In this document: positions 12,401 to 27,400 of the stretch, in pieces
Layout of the letters: every line of letters starts with the position of its first letter
Position numbering within the stretch: position 1 is the first letter of the stretch
Assembly: GCA_022457155.1 (NCBI GenBank)
Contig: JAJGOT010000198.1
Location: 97,001 to 161,000, forward strand
From: Cladopsammia gracilis
Taxonomy: Eukaryota; Cnidaria; Anthozoa; Scleractinia; Dendrophylliidae
Reading direction: 5' to 3'
Length of the DNA stretch: 64,000 nucleotides
The notes under the pieces: model-generated
The model's database searches: none
Told to the model about the DNA's origin: nothing
What the model saw: the letters and a program-made list of their open reading frames with translations, nothing else
Position numbers and translations under genes: made by a program

Positions 12401-15400
12401 CAGTAGCTTTCATTTGAATGGTCACACTTTACGATTTCATCCACAGACTCAAAAGATAGAACCACCTTGTACAGCATAATAAACAGCACCACAGGAAAGT
12501 ACTGCTCATTAGCTTTCGAAAAATCCTATGGTGTGTCCATTTAAATGAATCTTTTGCACTGAAACATTTGTTTTTCAATATTTCACAAAATGTAATTTTG
12601 GAGTTTTCATGAATTTCGATATCAGTTTGGCACTCTTTGGACTTAAAGAAAACCCAAATTTTCGAATCACGTTGCAAGCCAAGCAAGACAACATGATATC
12701 TCGTTGAATATCAGTTATCGCTTATGATCATCGATCATCCATCGTGGACAAATTATTGTTACTAATCTGAACTAAACGGAATAAAACAGTATCCACTAAG
12801 GAGAGTTTTTGGTGAAAATACCGTCCGTTCAGACTTAACTTCCCCAGAAAGGACGCCGGTTGATATGCGAAAGGGAATTATACGACGAAACTTTTGTATT
12901 TTTTTGGAGCTGCCATTTTGTGAAACTTCACGCGCGTGATTCTTTTCTTGCCTTCGACAGGAGTGGTACGTAGAAACATCTGTGAATTGACTTACTAAGA
13001 AGCAGTTTAATACGCTGTTCTTTTCTCTCAAATTAAAGGTGGTCGAGACATTTTCAACAAAAGTGGACAATTTAGAGAGCTAAAATACAAATTAGCATGA
13101 AAAGCAGAACATGGCAGATATGCACTATACCTGTGCAGGGACATAAAAGGCTTGGCATAACAGTTGAACTACTGTAGCTACGCAAGGTTTTGTAAATCGT
13201 TTGATGTATTGGCTTTGCGCAATATATTAAACGATCCAAAAAAAGTAAAAGTACTGAATAAACAAACAAACACTGGAAAACACTGCATACACATGAATGC
13301 AATATCAACTAATCTCTGGCTTTGTGGCTTTGAGCAGTATTTTGCGATATTTTATTGGGACGACATTCACATAGCAAGAAAAGCAAGTAAACCCTTACAT
13401 GTAACTCCCAAGAGTGTCAAACATAAAAATAGAAAATCCCAAATTTCATTTTCTAAAATATTGAAAAACAAATGGTATCATGCAAAAGTACTGCTGAAGA
13501 GGTTTCATTTGAACTGTCACACCATAGGATTTCATTGACAGACTCAAAAGTTAGAACAAATGGTACCATGTAAAAGTACTGCCAAAGAGGTTTCATTTGA
13601 ATTGTCACACCATAGGATTTTGTCGACAGACTCAAAAGTTAGAACTACGCTACGTGAAATTATTGTACATGCAAAGACAATTATGATAGTATGCGCATGA
13701 CCGAACAATCAACCACATGTACCGCGAGCAGAACTTGAAAAGATGGAAGACAAAAAATTGGGAAGTTCATTTAAACGTAAATAAATTGCTAAAAAAAAAA
13801 ACCTCCGGGAGGAAACACTACGATATCAATGTACCAACCACACAGTTTAATCATTTCCGCCCTTGAGGAAAATCTCGAGTCATATGACGTAGTTTTGATG
13901 TATGTGAGTTAAATGTTAAGATGTGATCACTATAAAGCTGAGGGCTATTGAGCAGTGCTTTCCGGTGGAGCAGTTCATTTCTCAATTCCTTTGGACAAAT
14001 TCAGAAAATTTCTCAAATTGTTTGTTAAGCACTCTTATGTAAAGGATTAAAAAAACGAGGCATTTCAAGCTCGCGCCTAAAGCGCCAACTTTATCAGCTG
14101 ATCAATACCTAGGCATAGGTTTGACGAGTAGGTACTTTAAATACCAAGAGAACTTCGATATTTGGAGCAATTTCGTTTCTAGGGGCATACACGACATTGA
14201 AAAAACTTTTAGTATCTTTTCTTTTTAACTAAAAAAACCCTGCGGCATGACCACACAACACCGGCAAGGTAACTTTAGCACCGTTTTTGTAGTCTCAGTG
14301 TCAAACATTGTATTAAGTTTCAAGTCTGTGGACGGAATCCTAAAGTGTGATCATTCAAATAAAAGCTACTGAGCAGTACTTTCCTGTGGTGCTGTTTATT
14401 GTGCTGTACAAGGTGGTTCTAACTTTTGAGTCTGTGGATAAAATTCTAAAATATGACCATTCAAATGAAAGCTATTGAGCAGTACGTTCCTGTGGTACTG
14501 TTTATTATTCTGTACAAAGTGGTTCTAACATGAGTCAGTGGATGAAATCCAAAAGTCCTAAAGTGTGACCATTCAAATGAAAACCATTGAGCAGTGCTTT
14601 CTTGTGGTACTGTTTATTATACTGTACAAGGTGGTTCTAACTTTTGAGTCTGTGGATGAAATCCTGTAGTGTGGCCATTCAAATGAAAGCTACTGAGCAG
14701 TACTTTCCTGTGGTACTGATTATTTTGCTGTACGAGGTGGTTCTAACTTTTAAGTCTCTTGATAAAATCCTAAAGCGTGACCATTCAAATCACTGAAAGC
14801 TCAAGGCAATATTTTCTAGATTCTCTGTTTATTACACTGTACAAAGTGGTTGTAAGTTTTAAGACGGTTGATGAAATACCGTACAATGTCCATTCTGAAC
14901 ACTACACTTGAACGCTGTTGGAAATGTTTTTTAAAAAATATTTGTAAAAATATATTCAAACATATTTCAAATAAAAAGTTCTAATAAATGTGTATTTGTT
15001 TTTTTTTTTTACTCCGAGGAGGTAACGGGTTAAAGAAGGAAACAACTTAGTTACAAATTCGTTTGTGCATGTGTTTGGCTTTATCCTATTTCCTCACTTG
15101 GTGGTCATTTTGCTCTGAGTTCGTGGAACATCGCACGTTTTCGTCCCCTAATTGGTATAGAACGATGCGGTATTTACTCAGCGTTTCAAATATCATGCAG
15201 ATTAGACAAAATAGTCGCCACATGCATTGATCTGCTTTTAATATTGAAACACATCTACTTTGTACAGCAAAGAGGCTGTTTCCAGATAATTTGAGTCACC
15301 GTGGCGTATGGCACGTCCATGCCAAGGGCACATGACTATTAATAAGAACAAGGGTTGTTGAACATTATCTGCCTTTATCTAAGCTGCTCCTTTCGTTTTC

Positions 15401-18400
15401 CCAGGGAAAGTAAATATTTTCACAGCCTAATTGAACAACAAAATATTGAGTAAAATTAATTCAAAAACTAAGACGATACGAGTTGAGACCAAAACAACAT
15501 CTCCTTAACAGTTAGCAGTATGAAAACACGAATAGTAAAGAAATAAAATGGCAGCTTTGAACTTATTTCGCTCACTTTCAGCTTAGAACAAGACAACAAA
15601 AGAACTCCTTACAGTTATTGCTTATGTGGGGCACCCGAGCGATATGAATGAATCTACCATTGACCAAAATTCGAACAAACGTTCGAGGACACCTATTCAT
15701 GTTTGCTTTGACAAGTCAGAAGGGTTTTGGTAGTAATAAGTGAAAGGTGCACTTTCATGAATTCTTTGAAAAGAAACGTCGTTTGCATTTTACCTAACTA
15801 GACGTAAGACTAGATACCCACCCATTTAGATTAAAAAAAAAATGTCAAATATTTCAACTTGGTTCTAAAATCAAAAACGACCAGAAACACACAAAAATAA
15901 TCTTTATTATTTAATCGAGAGGCAACATTGAAGCACGTCTTCGCATAAGGAATGGATATTCACACAGAGTAAGCTGGAAGCATCGAGAGACATAAAGACA
16001 ACATAGAAAAGATATGCCACCGCTGATTAGAACAGTCATTAAACTACATAGCGCATATTCACTCGTAGAACGAACGTTATATTGATGAACTAGGATAGGA
16101 TAGGATAGGATAGGATAGGATAGGATAGGATAGGATAGGATAGGATAGGAAACCTTTATTTATACACGATATGTTTAAAAGCTAAAAGCTTGTGGGGTCG
16201 TGTAATTAAAAATACATGTGCAGTCACTAAGATAATTTTTCTAAATAATAACTTAAAAATAATAATACTCCAATTACTCTAGTAACTGGATTCACACATC
16301 AGATCAATTGTATACATCATCTTTTAACTTAAAATTTAAAGTCGATGTGGATGTAACACTAAAATTATAGTCCATAAAAGTCTTAGAAGACTCTAGCATA
16401 CGGGCTAGATCCTTATACCCAGTATCTTTAGCCATGTCTTTATTTATTTTTGTCAACGTATTCCAAAGAATGGAACCCCTATATGCGATAGGATTTTTCA
16501 TATATCGCGTGTTGAAGCGTGGGACTGGAAGTTACGCAGTTAATTCATCTTTTACGTAAAGCAATTATGAATCTGGTCCAGTCCTATATAAAACATGATG
16601 TACATTGGTTTCAATACTTTGATATTCGTCTATACCATGTTTCACGCAATTTCCAACGGCGATTAAGAAAATATCCGGCAGCGTTCAATTCGATCAATAT
16701 CTAGGAGACTAAAACACACTGAATTGCAAGAAAGATACGCGTAGTACACAATCGTTTAAATGTTATAGTTAGACAAAAAATAGAAAGGAGTTAAAACGTT
16801 TATTTCTAAATCCTCGGAACTGAATAAATACCTATTCCATCACAGGAAAGCAAGGTAATTGTCCGGTTGTTTTGTTTATTTACATTTTTAATAGAAAACG
16901 TTCTATTTAATGCTATAAAAATAAGATTGAAAAACCATTGAAATGGCTTAAACATCATTTATATATCAAACAATATGGAAAGTTCTTATCTTAACTTGGT
17001 TAAAATTAAATGTCAAAATGTGGTCAATTATGAAAGCAAAACAAGATTCTTAAAAACAGAACATACTCAAGGGGATCCTAAAACGAACAGACTTCGCTAA
17101 CTCGTCATAAATATACATCGATAGATTTGTTTATTATTTCTGTAGCCTTTTGTTTCGGTTTTACGTATTTTCAAATACAACGGTAAGCTCTTAATCTTGC
17201 TGTGGGTCAATACTGAGAATATAGGGAAAGAAACTTAACCGGCATCTCTACCACCAAAACACGCAATAAATATTTATTTACGTATTTAGCTTATACCGTT
17301 ATGTGATATTAACAAAGGAAATAACATTACCAACTTAAGTCAACAATAAAACGCAATATATTCAGTAACTACGTACTCAGTCTTTTGCTTCGGTCAGTTT
17401 ACAAGTGTTGAATACAACTGCAAAGTGTTTAATCGCGTTGTGTCTCGTGATCACAAAGGATAGAGAAATTAGTTTGTCATCAATATATATAATTCATCTA
17501 CGTAGTTAGTCTTTTGTTTCGGCCGGTTCAAGTTTTAAATACAACTTTAAATATTCTTACTACAGTTGCTATCGTTGTGCGTCACAAATAATGTAACACC
17601 GCTAATAAAAGAGAAAACACATTTGCAAATTCTCTACTTAAGCATCAACACTTACAATTTCTTTTTACGCATTTAGCGTTTTGTTTCGGTTGAAACATGT
17701 CTCTGATATCACGGAAAAAGGACGGAACGCGGTCGTCTATCATAAATACTTGGGAGCAGTTCAATAGACTACGGTCATTCTAAGATAAAATAAAGCGAAT
17801 ATCTGTAACACAAAACGCAGAAATACAGTATTCGTTTCATGCGAAAGAGAACGTTTAAATTTTATATTTTGCTTATAAAAAAAAAAAACAATGTTAAAAA
17901 GCAAGCCTTATCAAGGTATAATATTAGATATTAAGCATTTCGAACAATTCTTTTTTCCAAATTCGAATTTAATTAAAAGTTGAACTCGTGAAAGTTTGCA
18001 CGTTTATTCCCCTCAAACATATTTTATTTTCGTCTTCACGCTGTCAAATCGACCACCTGATGATATCAAGGTCGGCATAATTGAAATTCACCACTACGTA
18101 TGACCGATTTTCGCTCGCTATTTAAAGGATTAATTTCGATAAAACGTCCGACGAAACAGTTGCTTTCTGTTTTACAAGCACGTTCTACTTTAGCCTGTGT
18201 ACAAATGGTATAACCGGTAAAACCGGTACAGAGGCTAGTTCTACTTAAACAATCGTGCGATAAAGTAACAAAACCAATGCTAAACCTCTAACAAGAAACG
18301 TATAAAGATGTGATCTGTTAAAACGGGAATTCGTTATATCGGGGTTCTTTTCCATACATTGTACAAAAACTGGGCTGAAGAATATTGTTCGTTATAGTCT

Positions 18401-21400
18401 TCGTAAGTTATATCGGGTTTCACTGTACAACACAATGCTAATGGGGCGAAATTGTAGCTAAGCGACCAAAGTTCACCTTGGACGTCCCAGAGCATGTTCT
18501 AATGCGATAAAAGACAGTAAAAGACCTTTAAGGTATAAAACCAATGCTTAACGTCTAACAAGAAACCAATAAAGGTGTCATCTGTTTGTCCTAAAGCGAT
18601 CTAATGTTAATACGACACAATGCCAATGGCGCGAAATTGTAGCCAAGCGACCAAAGTCCACCTTGCACGTCTTGGAAAGCTTGGAGCACGTGCTTTCCGT
18701 GCTGTTTGAAATCATGATTTACAGCACGAGCGCGCAGAAAACACGGAGCACGAACGTGAAGACCAACATGAAAATGGCCAGGTGTTTTTTTTTTCTTTCA
18801 ACTTGGTAAAAATATCCTTAAGTTTTGGATGCCAACCAAAGACAGATAAGACACACAACCAGTGTTCTTATCTTGTATGGCCTATGATGAATGATGCTTT
18901 GGGGAGACACGAAATGTTGTGGCCTTTTGGGAGTTGGGGTTGGGGGGGGGGGGGGGGGCTGCTTTTGGTGGGGGGTAGGCTAAACAATGACCAAAAGATC
19001 AACACCTGCATATGGCGTGTTGTAGTTCACTAACAAGTTCAAACACGCAAAACAGGCTATTGAGTAGCGAACGCGCTGATACCAGCTACAGGCAAAGTGT
19101 CCCTACGCGCGATTAAGCTAATCCAGGATTGTAGTAAATTTCGAATCAATCATAAGTCAACAGTACTGACTGACACTGAAATCTGGTTTTCATTAGCAAC
19201 ATACGCATAAGAATAAGAATAAGCATAAGAATAAGCACAGGCGAAAGCATAACAGAGCTTATGTCCAGTGAAAACGGGCGCGACACAAGCATATTAAACG
19301 CAAGCATAAGCATAAAGATCAGTCTTAAGCTTGGGTCAATGTTAGTTTCCACTTGATGCAAACTCTTATACTTCCGCTCATGCTCACGTTTATGACGCTC
19401 TGAAAACCAGGCTTAACTAAAACACTCTTAACAATCAAGTATGGAGATAAATAGACAATGCTATGACAAAGGTACACGAATACGAACGACGCTGAACATT
19501 CGCTTAATCGTTTAAAGTGTCCAAATATCAAAGTTGGAAAAGTTTTAAAAAATTGTGTTGAAGTCTGAATTCCCGTTCCAAGTTTCCTGAATTTACACAG
19601 CACATGACAGAAAGCGCGGGAAACTGAGAGCGCAAGTGAAGTGGTTTATCAGTTACAATATATTTGAAACAGGCTCAGATCCCTTTTTTTCCCGAGCACT
19701 GACCACCAATTCTGTTTGCTGAGTTCGTTGAAACGTCGTCGTCTTCAATAATTGGGCGATTGGGCTATGAAGGGAGGGTGAAACTGCTAAGAGGGAGAGG
19801 AGGAAGAGGGGGGGGGGGGGGGGGGGGGAGGAGTGGGGTGGATAACACAGGATTCGCTACCCCTGGTACTTGAGTAGTTTTGTACACTCCAGATTTTTCG
19901 CACACCTTGTCTATCAAGATGGAGTCTCAACGAAGTCAGCAAACGTACGGGTAAAACAGGCAACTGAGAACAAAATTTGTGAAACGCTATCGATGGCAAG
20001 TTTAAGGTAAAAAGACAGACAGACTTACCACAAACATGAGTACACTCCTCGAAGTTGGATGAGGTGTTTTTGGTCGAACAGCTGCTCTGTATGTCCGATA
20101 AGTAATTAGCACAAGCTTGTGTTACGGCACTTTGTTTGGCGGGAGATAGAGCATCTTGTATCTCCGACAAACACGGACCATTGTCCGCAGGAAGAGCGCA
20201 AAGGCTCCCTGAAAATAAAAAAGTAAACGCGTGAAAATAAAGCCGAAAATAACCAGTATATACAGACAAAGGTCCCATAAGCCGACACACTCGGAAAACA
20301 GCCAAAAAAGTGTCTCTAATTGGAATTGGCTGGCAAGAAGAAATTTCAAACTGGGTTTTGCTTTTGTGACCGTAAGTAGAGCAGTCTGTATACGAGAGTG
20401 TCCGCTCAGAGAGCTTTAACTGTCAATGCCAGCATCATATGAGAAAAGTCTCCGCAAAAGTTTATAATGAAAATAGTTGCAGGCTGTGATTTGTGATTTT
20501 AGGATGCTTGTATGCTGTATTTCCCGGAATAACAGCTGTCGCTTTAATTATCGGACCCCTCGGTCCACACTCATCGCCGCCTTTTCGAGTTTGTTTCAAA
20601 TAACTGCCTCAAAACCTGGGCGTAGAAACGCCAGGACAAGTCTGCCATAATATTTCAAGAATCGTGGAGTATTTTGTGAGGGAAATGGTCAAAACTATTG
20701 TACTCGGACAGGACCCACCATTTTACAAAAAGACTGGTGGTCTCTTAAAAAGATGATGTCTTGTTGGTATAGCCCCCATTCTATCAGGAGTGGAAACTGA
20801 TAGAAAGATTCAAATCTTCCTGTGCTGTTTTACTTGCAATGCAAGCTTCATGCACACAGAATATTAAAGTCTCATCTCCAATTTTTAGGCCAAAAAAATT
20901 GTGTCCATTACACTCATCAGATAAGTGGTGTCTTGTGTAACCACCCTACCCCTACACAAGGTGGGTCCTCGTCGAGTATACTTGTTATGACCACTTCCCT
21001 AACGTAACGTCAGTATTTCCATCGATTGGTGGCCGTGTTTGTTTTCTGGTTATAATCTGAAACCGTTGTTCAAATGAAACGAAGACATTGCGTCACGTTT
21101 TACGCGGCAAAATATTTCACGATTCTTGGAGTATTCTGGCAGCCTTGACAAGGGTCAAGCCCAAATCATACCGTCCAGAAGGACGTCGGACACCTTATTG
21201 AGACTTATATAACGTAATGTCGACACTTACAATTTTATTTTCAATAAATTTTTTAGTGTAAAAAATAAAATCTAAAATCCCCACTCAGGATTGAACCTGT
21301 GACCTCAGCTAGGCTAAGACTTACATAGCCTACCGTACCAGAGTACCACCTAACTTCTCAGGTTGCTTAGGCCTAAATTTAACTGTATAAACTGCTACCC

Positions 21401-24400
21401 CTAACCTCAAATGAAAGCTAACCAGTTACTCCGTTATATAAGTCTCAATAAGGTGTCCGACGTCCTTCTGGGCTTGACCCTTGGCAAGGGTTTCTACGCC
21501 CAGCCCACAATTTTGCAAGCAAAGAACGCCCAGGGGACGAGGGTGCAACGCGACAGGTTTCTGCATCCTGCAGGCGTTCTTTATCTTTGTTTCTTTTGTT
21601 TTTCATTAACCCTTTCACTCCCAGAGTCAATTATGGAGACATGTAGTGTAGTTCTAACTTTTGAGTCTGTCAACAAAATCCTATGGTGTGACCATTCAAA
21701 TGAAACGTCTTCGGCAGTACTTTGGAATGGTACCATTTATTTTTTCAATATTTTACAAAATGAAATTTGGTATTTTCCTTGAATTTTGACGTTTAGCACT
21801 TTTGGGAGTTAAAGAGTTAATTACGCAAGGACGTACCTATTCTACACGTTGGTCCTGAATACCCAGGAGCGCATTCACAAGTGCCATTGTTACAGGTTCC
21901 TCCGTTTAGGCAATCAGGTTTACAGGAAGCTGGACGAAATAACACAGAATATTTCGTTATGATAACGATGAGAAGTTTCAGCCATTCGGATGTCTCTAGC
22001 ATACCCCGTTTCGCAGATATGGCAGCCATATTGATTTTGCCCCCAGGGCATCGCATAATGAACATTGAAAACAAAGGAATAAATTAATTTAAATGCTCAT
22101 TATGGGATGCCCTGGGGGCAAAATCAATATGGTTATCTGGGAAACGGGGTATGACAGAATTATCCAAAATAGTGTAACCTAGCGTGATATTATCACCTGA
22201 AAATAATGTGACCTTCAACTAACACGACGGAATCATCTTAAATGGCGTGGCCGAGCGAGAAAGAATCACTTAAATAGCTTCACCTAGCGTAACAGAACAG
22301 CCTCGGACTACGTGAATATAACTCCGTCATCGCCCAACGAGTATACTTACATATCTCACATCGTTTGCCACTGTACCCTGGGCGGCAGGTACAGCTCTCT
22401 GGCTCAGTGCATTCGCCATTGTGTAAGCAGTAGTTGTTACAGACAGCTGGAGTGATCAAAAGGTGAAAAATTAAAGTTAAAATATGATGCAAGTTTACTT
22501 TATCTTAAGACAAACAGTGAATTAGAAATTGAAGTGCGAGCGCTAGTTTCCAAGTAAGAGATAGCCTGCGAGCAAGCTCATGGGCTCGGGGCGTGGTCGG
22601 GGGCCAAGAAGGAGAAAGAAGAAAAGAAAAATACGTAATTATGCTATTGAAAAGGAGATTGCCTGTCAAAGGAAAGCATACAGCAGCTTTCATAGGAAAT
22701 GGAACCTTGTTGTGTCCAAGTTATAAACAAAATCAGAGGTGCCTCAGTCATGTGAGATGGCGATTCCTCTAGACCCCGATAGGTTAACCTTTTAGTCGCA
22801 ACAGTTACCATTTGCTCCTATTAGTATACAACTTATTCCAAAATGGCGACCAATTTATTAATCTTTTATGTACATGTTAATTAGCCCTCTTGGCCTCGTT
22901 TTCGCTTGAAAATTCTTTTGTATTTTACACATGTTGACGAGGCCAAGAGGGCTAATTTACATGGATATAAAAGAATAATAAAATGGCCGCCTCTTTTTGT
23001 CACTACACCACACACTAAATTGTAAGTAAATACATATATGTTGTAATATGTAACTAATTATCTGTAATCATTTTTTTGTAATTAGTATACTTAATTGGTA
23101 ATCTAACTTTTTGTAATTACTAAAATGCATATAATTAATAAAAAAGGAGATACTTACGTGTTTGACACAATGAGCCCGTGTATCCCTCGGGACATGTACA
23201 GTCGTTTAATCCGGGGTCTGTGCATTTACCTCCATTAAAACAAGACACGGAACACACAGCTGAAAACAATAAAATCACACAAACTGATTCAACAAAAGTC
23301 TAAGATACAGAGTGATACTACTGGACTGCTGTTTAACCCTTTCATTCCCAGAGTCAATTATGAAGGCATCTAATGCAGTTCTAACTTTTGAGTCTGTGGA
23401 CGAAATCCTATGGTGTGACCATTCAAATGAAACCTCTTCAGCAGTACTTTTGCTGAAGTACCATTTGTTCTAACTTTTGAGTCTATTGATGAAATCCTAT
23501 GGTGTGACCATTCAAATGAAACCTCCTTGGCAGTACTTTTACATGGTACCATTTGTTCTAACTTTTGAGTCTGTTGATGAAATCCTATGGTGTGACCATT
23601 CAAATGAAACCTCTTCAGCAGTAATTGCATGGTACCATTTGTTCTAACTTTTGAGTCTGTTGACGAAATCCTATGGTGTGACCATTCAAATGAAACCTCT
23701 TCAGCAGTACTTTTGCATGGTACCATTTGTTCTAACTTTTGAGTCTGTTGACGAAATCCTATGGTGTGACCATTCAAATGAAACCTCTTTGGCAGTACAT
23801 TTACATGGTACCATTTGTTTCTCAATTTTGATAAAATAAAATTTGGGATTTTTCTTGACTTTTGATTTTTGGCACTCTAAGGGCTTGTGTGTTTGCTTCA
23901 GCTTCGAATTAGCGAAACTTTATAATAAGCAAAAATGTAATGCGTCTCGGCACCAGTCGCCATGGATAGTGTAGAAGTAGTTTTAGGAGAATAATTTAAT
24001 GTGTCTGTAGTTTTAGGAGAAAATGAATGTCACTAAAATGTTTCAAACCTTTCCACCTCAACTGGCGAGATTGAAACATTAAGGCTATTTAAAGTGCCCA
24101 TAACGTTTAATTTTTTTATTTTCTCATCTGAATGTAAACATCACACAAGGGACCTCTGCGAAACAATTTCGCGCTTTGCACAAAACGCGAAATTTTTTAT
24201 GAATATTTCAAATCTTCAAAATCCTATTTTTTTTGCGGAATACCCGTCCCGCTGTTAAGAAGGCCAACAGGCTCACATGTTCCTTAATCTACGTCCGACA
24301 ATTCCTTTGTTTGAAGTAACTTGTTGCTTTGTTTGAAGTCACGTGTTCCTTTGTTTGAAGTCACGTGTTCCTTTGTTTGATGTTACTTGTTCCTTTGTTT

Positions 24401-27400
24401 GAAGTCACGTGTTCCTTAATCTACGTCACGGATCCTTTGTTAACCAAGAAGGACCGAGAGGAGACTAAGGCGAATGGTGTGCCAAAATGGCGGCAAATTT
24501 GAACGTTTTAAAAAAATCTAAAAAAATCGCATTTCAATTTAATCGCAAAATTTTTTCACGGAAGTTCTTGTAGTAACGTCTAGTTTCAGATAAAAAAAGA
24601 ATTAAAAAAAATTAGGTTAAGGGCACTTTAACAGAATAAAGTACAATCTATGTTTGATTGAAGAGCGCTTTTCACCTGAGTGTCGTAAAACCAAAACCTG
24701 AAAGTAATCACTCTGGCCAATCACACGCAGACAATCCAATGAACCAATCAGAACTCGAAGCAAATACATGTAGCGGGCGCCAAGCGCGGGAAAACGCGTG
24801 CGAACAAGTCACGTTTGGTTTTGGCTTTACTTCTGATTGGTTGAAAAAATGGCGGAATATTTTTTAGCCAATCACGAAGCGTAGCAATGCAAAACGAAAG
24901 CAACTGAAAACCCCTCTAACAAGTCAGGGGCCCGTTTCTCGAAAATCCCGGTAACTTTTCGGGCCCGAAGCCAAATATTGAAATCAAAATCTAAAGAATA
25001 GAAGTGCGGGTCCATGCGAACAAACCAGTCCATTTTGTTTTGCTAACTGATAGTTTATCGTATTATCTGAAAAACTTTTGAAACCTCGATCTTCAATGAA
25101 AATAAAACAGCTTTCCGGGCCCGGTAATAACCGGATCTTTCGAGAAACGGCCCCCAGGTTTGATAAATTACCGCTTTCGCAGTGTTCTCCATCGTAGTTC
25201 AAAGGACAAATGCATTGTCCCTGAACACAGCGTCCGCCATGTTGACACGGCTCAGCGCAATCATCTACAGAATGCAGAAACAAGAGAGAGAAAGAGGGCG
25301 TTACTATTTACTCTGACAAGCGCGACTGCATTACCATAAAACAAGATTGTTTTACAACTCAATATGATTGCGTTACAACTCATTATGATTGAGCTACAAC
25401 TCAGTCATTGTAATTGGGATACAGCTAAATAGGATTCAATGCTTTAATATGATTGCACTAAAACTAAATATAATTACGTTACAACTTTGTTTGTGCCAAA
25501 CTCAATATGGTCGTGTTAAACTTAAAATTATTGCGTTACAATTTAATATGATCGCGTTACAGCTCAATATATTTATTCAAGAAATCAAGTCGACTGTACG
25601 TCTCAACAAGTTCGGATTAATACTTTCAAATATCATTGAGGTAGATGTCAAGAAAACTACATTTATAAAAAAAGACAGGTCTGTTGTATTGTGTGACAAG
25701 TCAATAGCATTGTGTGTATGGACACCTCTGTTACGGGCAGTTATCGTTGTCCCACAGAAACATGGGTCTGTTCCTTTGGTGACCGTATTAAAATGAAGTT
25801 TGACTGTACCTGCAACTAGAAAACTCTTACCAAATTGGCTTGATTTAGGTGGAGATTTGATTGGTTCATCGTGGAATCCATTAGAAGAGAGGACGAGTTC
25901 CTTTTGAGCCAACAGTCCTTCTTTGGTGTCTATCCACTGACGGACAGGAAAGACGAACGTTCGTCTTTTCATATCCTTTACAGAAACCTAAGAAAGAAAA
26001 ATAATAGAACTTCTGCTCGTGTTTGGCTTTTCCGGCAATAAAGAACAGGTGAAAAGAGCACATGAACTAACGTCGAGTTTGTGTTCTTAAATTGTGCGTA
26101 TGTGCGCAAACATTTGTGTGTTATATGCGGTGTAGATGTATTACTCTCCCATATGTACATACATTACTCACGGCGCATATGCATAAATTTTTGTGGCACG
26201 CATACATTACATTTGTGGGCATACATTACTTTGACGTGCATAGATTACTTTGGCATGCACACATTACTCTTGTGCGCACACTCTGGGGTGCATACATTAC
26301 CTCGTCCAAGTACCATGTCTTTGATGACTGTCCAGAATTGTACATCTCTAAAAACACGTTGGTGACTAGCCCAATGTCTGAAGCTGCTACATGGAACGTG
26401 TCAAGTCTAACAAATACGAACAAATGATCATTTATACAACACAAACAAGAAACACACGGCAAGTACTCTTCAGACTACATCTGTAAATACTTTTTCAACC
26501 GAAGATTCCTTGCGTTACGTCTCTCATCACCCCAACGAGCGCCCCTAGCGGCCGGGAACGATGAGGGGCGGATGTATTCGCGGGCTAGAGATTCTTCTTT
26601 TTATAGTGTTAGCCATCCATACAAAGATATCAATTCTTAATATTTAAAACTAAGCAAACTAAGATACAACAGGAAACAATCCGCGAGGAAGAGAGCTGTA
26701 TGAGAGAGCTTCAGTTAACTCATACGAGCAAGATGAGAAAAAAATGCAACGAAATTAAAACCCAACGAATAATGTTTAGCGGTTTGATTTTGTAGACTTT
26801 AAGGATTAATGAAACCACACCCAACGATAATTGAACTATTAATTCCTGGCGTGTCAAGCTATCAAACTTACTGTCCGGCTTTAAAGTGCCGTGCGCCGGC
26901 GGGAAGATTAGAAGTCAGCGGTATCTTGTCCGTGGAACCCCTGTCACCGGTGAGACGGACAAATACCTTCCCGTCCGTACCCGCGTCGTATTTAGCTCCT
27001 GTCTTGGTTGAGATGGTATAATAGTATGCTGAAAAAAAAAACACGGTTTCTTTTAGACCAGAATGCAAAATTAGGAACATAGCTGGAATACCTTTCCTAA
27101 CGCCTCTCGTGAATGCAGATAGCTGATAGCAACACAACTGTTTTGTTCAACAATGAGGAGGACGAGTTGCGCGCATTGGTAGATGTTTCTTGATCTTGAG
27201 CCAAGTAATCCATTCCAACCGTTTCTGGAATATCTCAAGCGTTGCTGCAATATCTCGCTCCCCTCCCCCCCCCCCCCCCCCCCCAAGGCTCTAATTATGA
27301 ATCATGACGTCATTTTGTGGTATAATAGCAGTTAATGCATCAGATAATAACATGATAATAATACATCGAAAAGTAATATATTAATACATCATAATAGCAG

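Larger units (their letters stand above)
10254..20028 (-). other. 9.8-kb terminal intron of the giant gene
   Basis: Between the two Kunitz exons. Filled with TTAA MITEs, 88/105-bp minisatellite copies (12.4, 13.4 and 14.3-14.9 kb), an L2-like tail, a non-LTR retrotransposon end with (TAGGA)12, a local duplication and two long G runs. At 17146, 17381, 17510 and 17677 a TTTTGTTTCGGT-like motif recurs in AT-rich DNA. Sections 15000-16090 and 18690-20028 show no gene. Confidence 0.6.

Noticed and set aside
23370..23825. 151-codon open frame on the minus strand
   Set aside because: It runs through five copies of the 88-bp repeat; the peptide just repeats with frame shifts and has no splice context.
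24984..25160. Continuation of the EGF1 frame beyond the exon
   Set aside because: The frame runs on by chance into a MITE; six Cys are complete and a donor follows at 25171.
26092..26427. 111-codon plus-strand frame
   Set aside because: Covers a minisatellite and the antisense of a PLAT exon.
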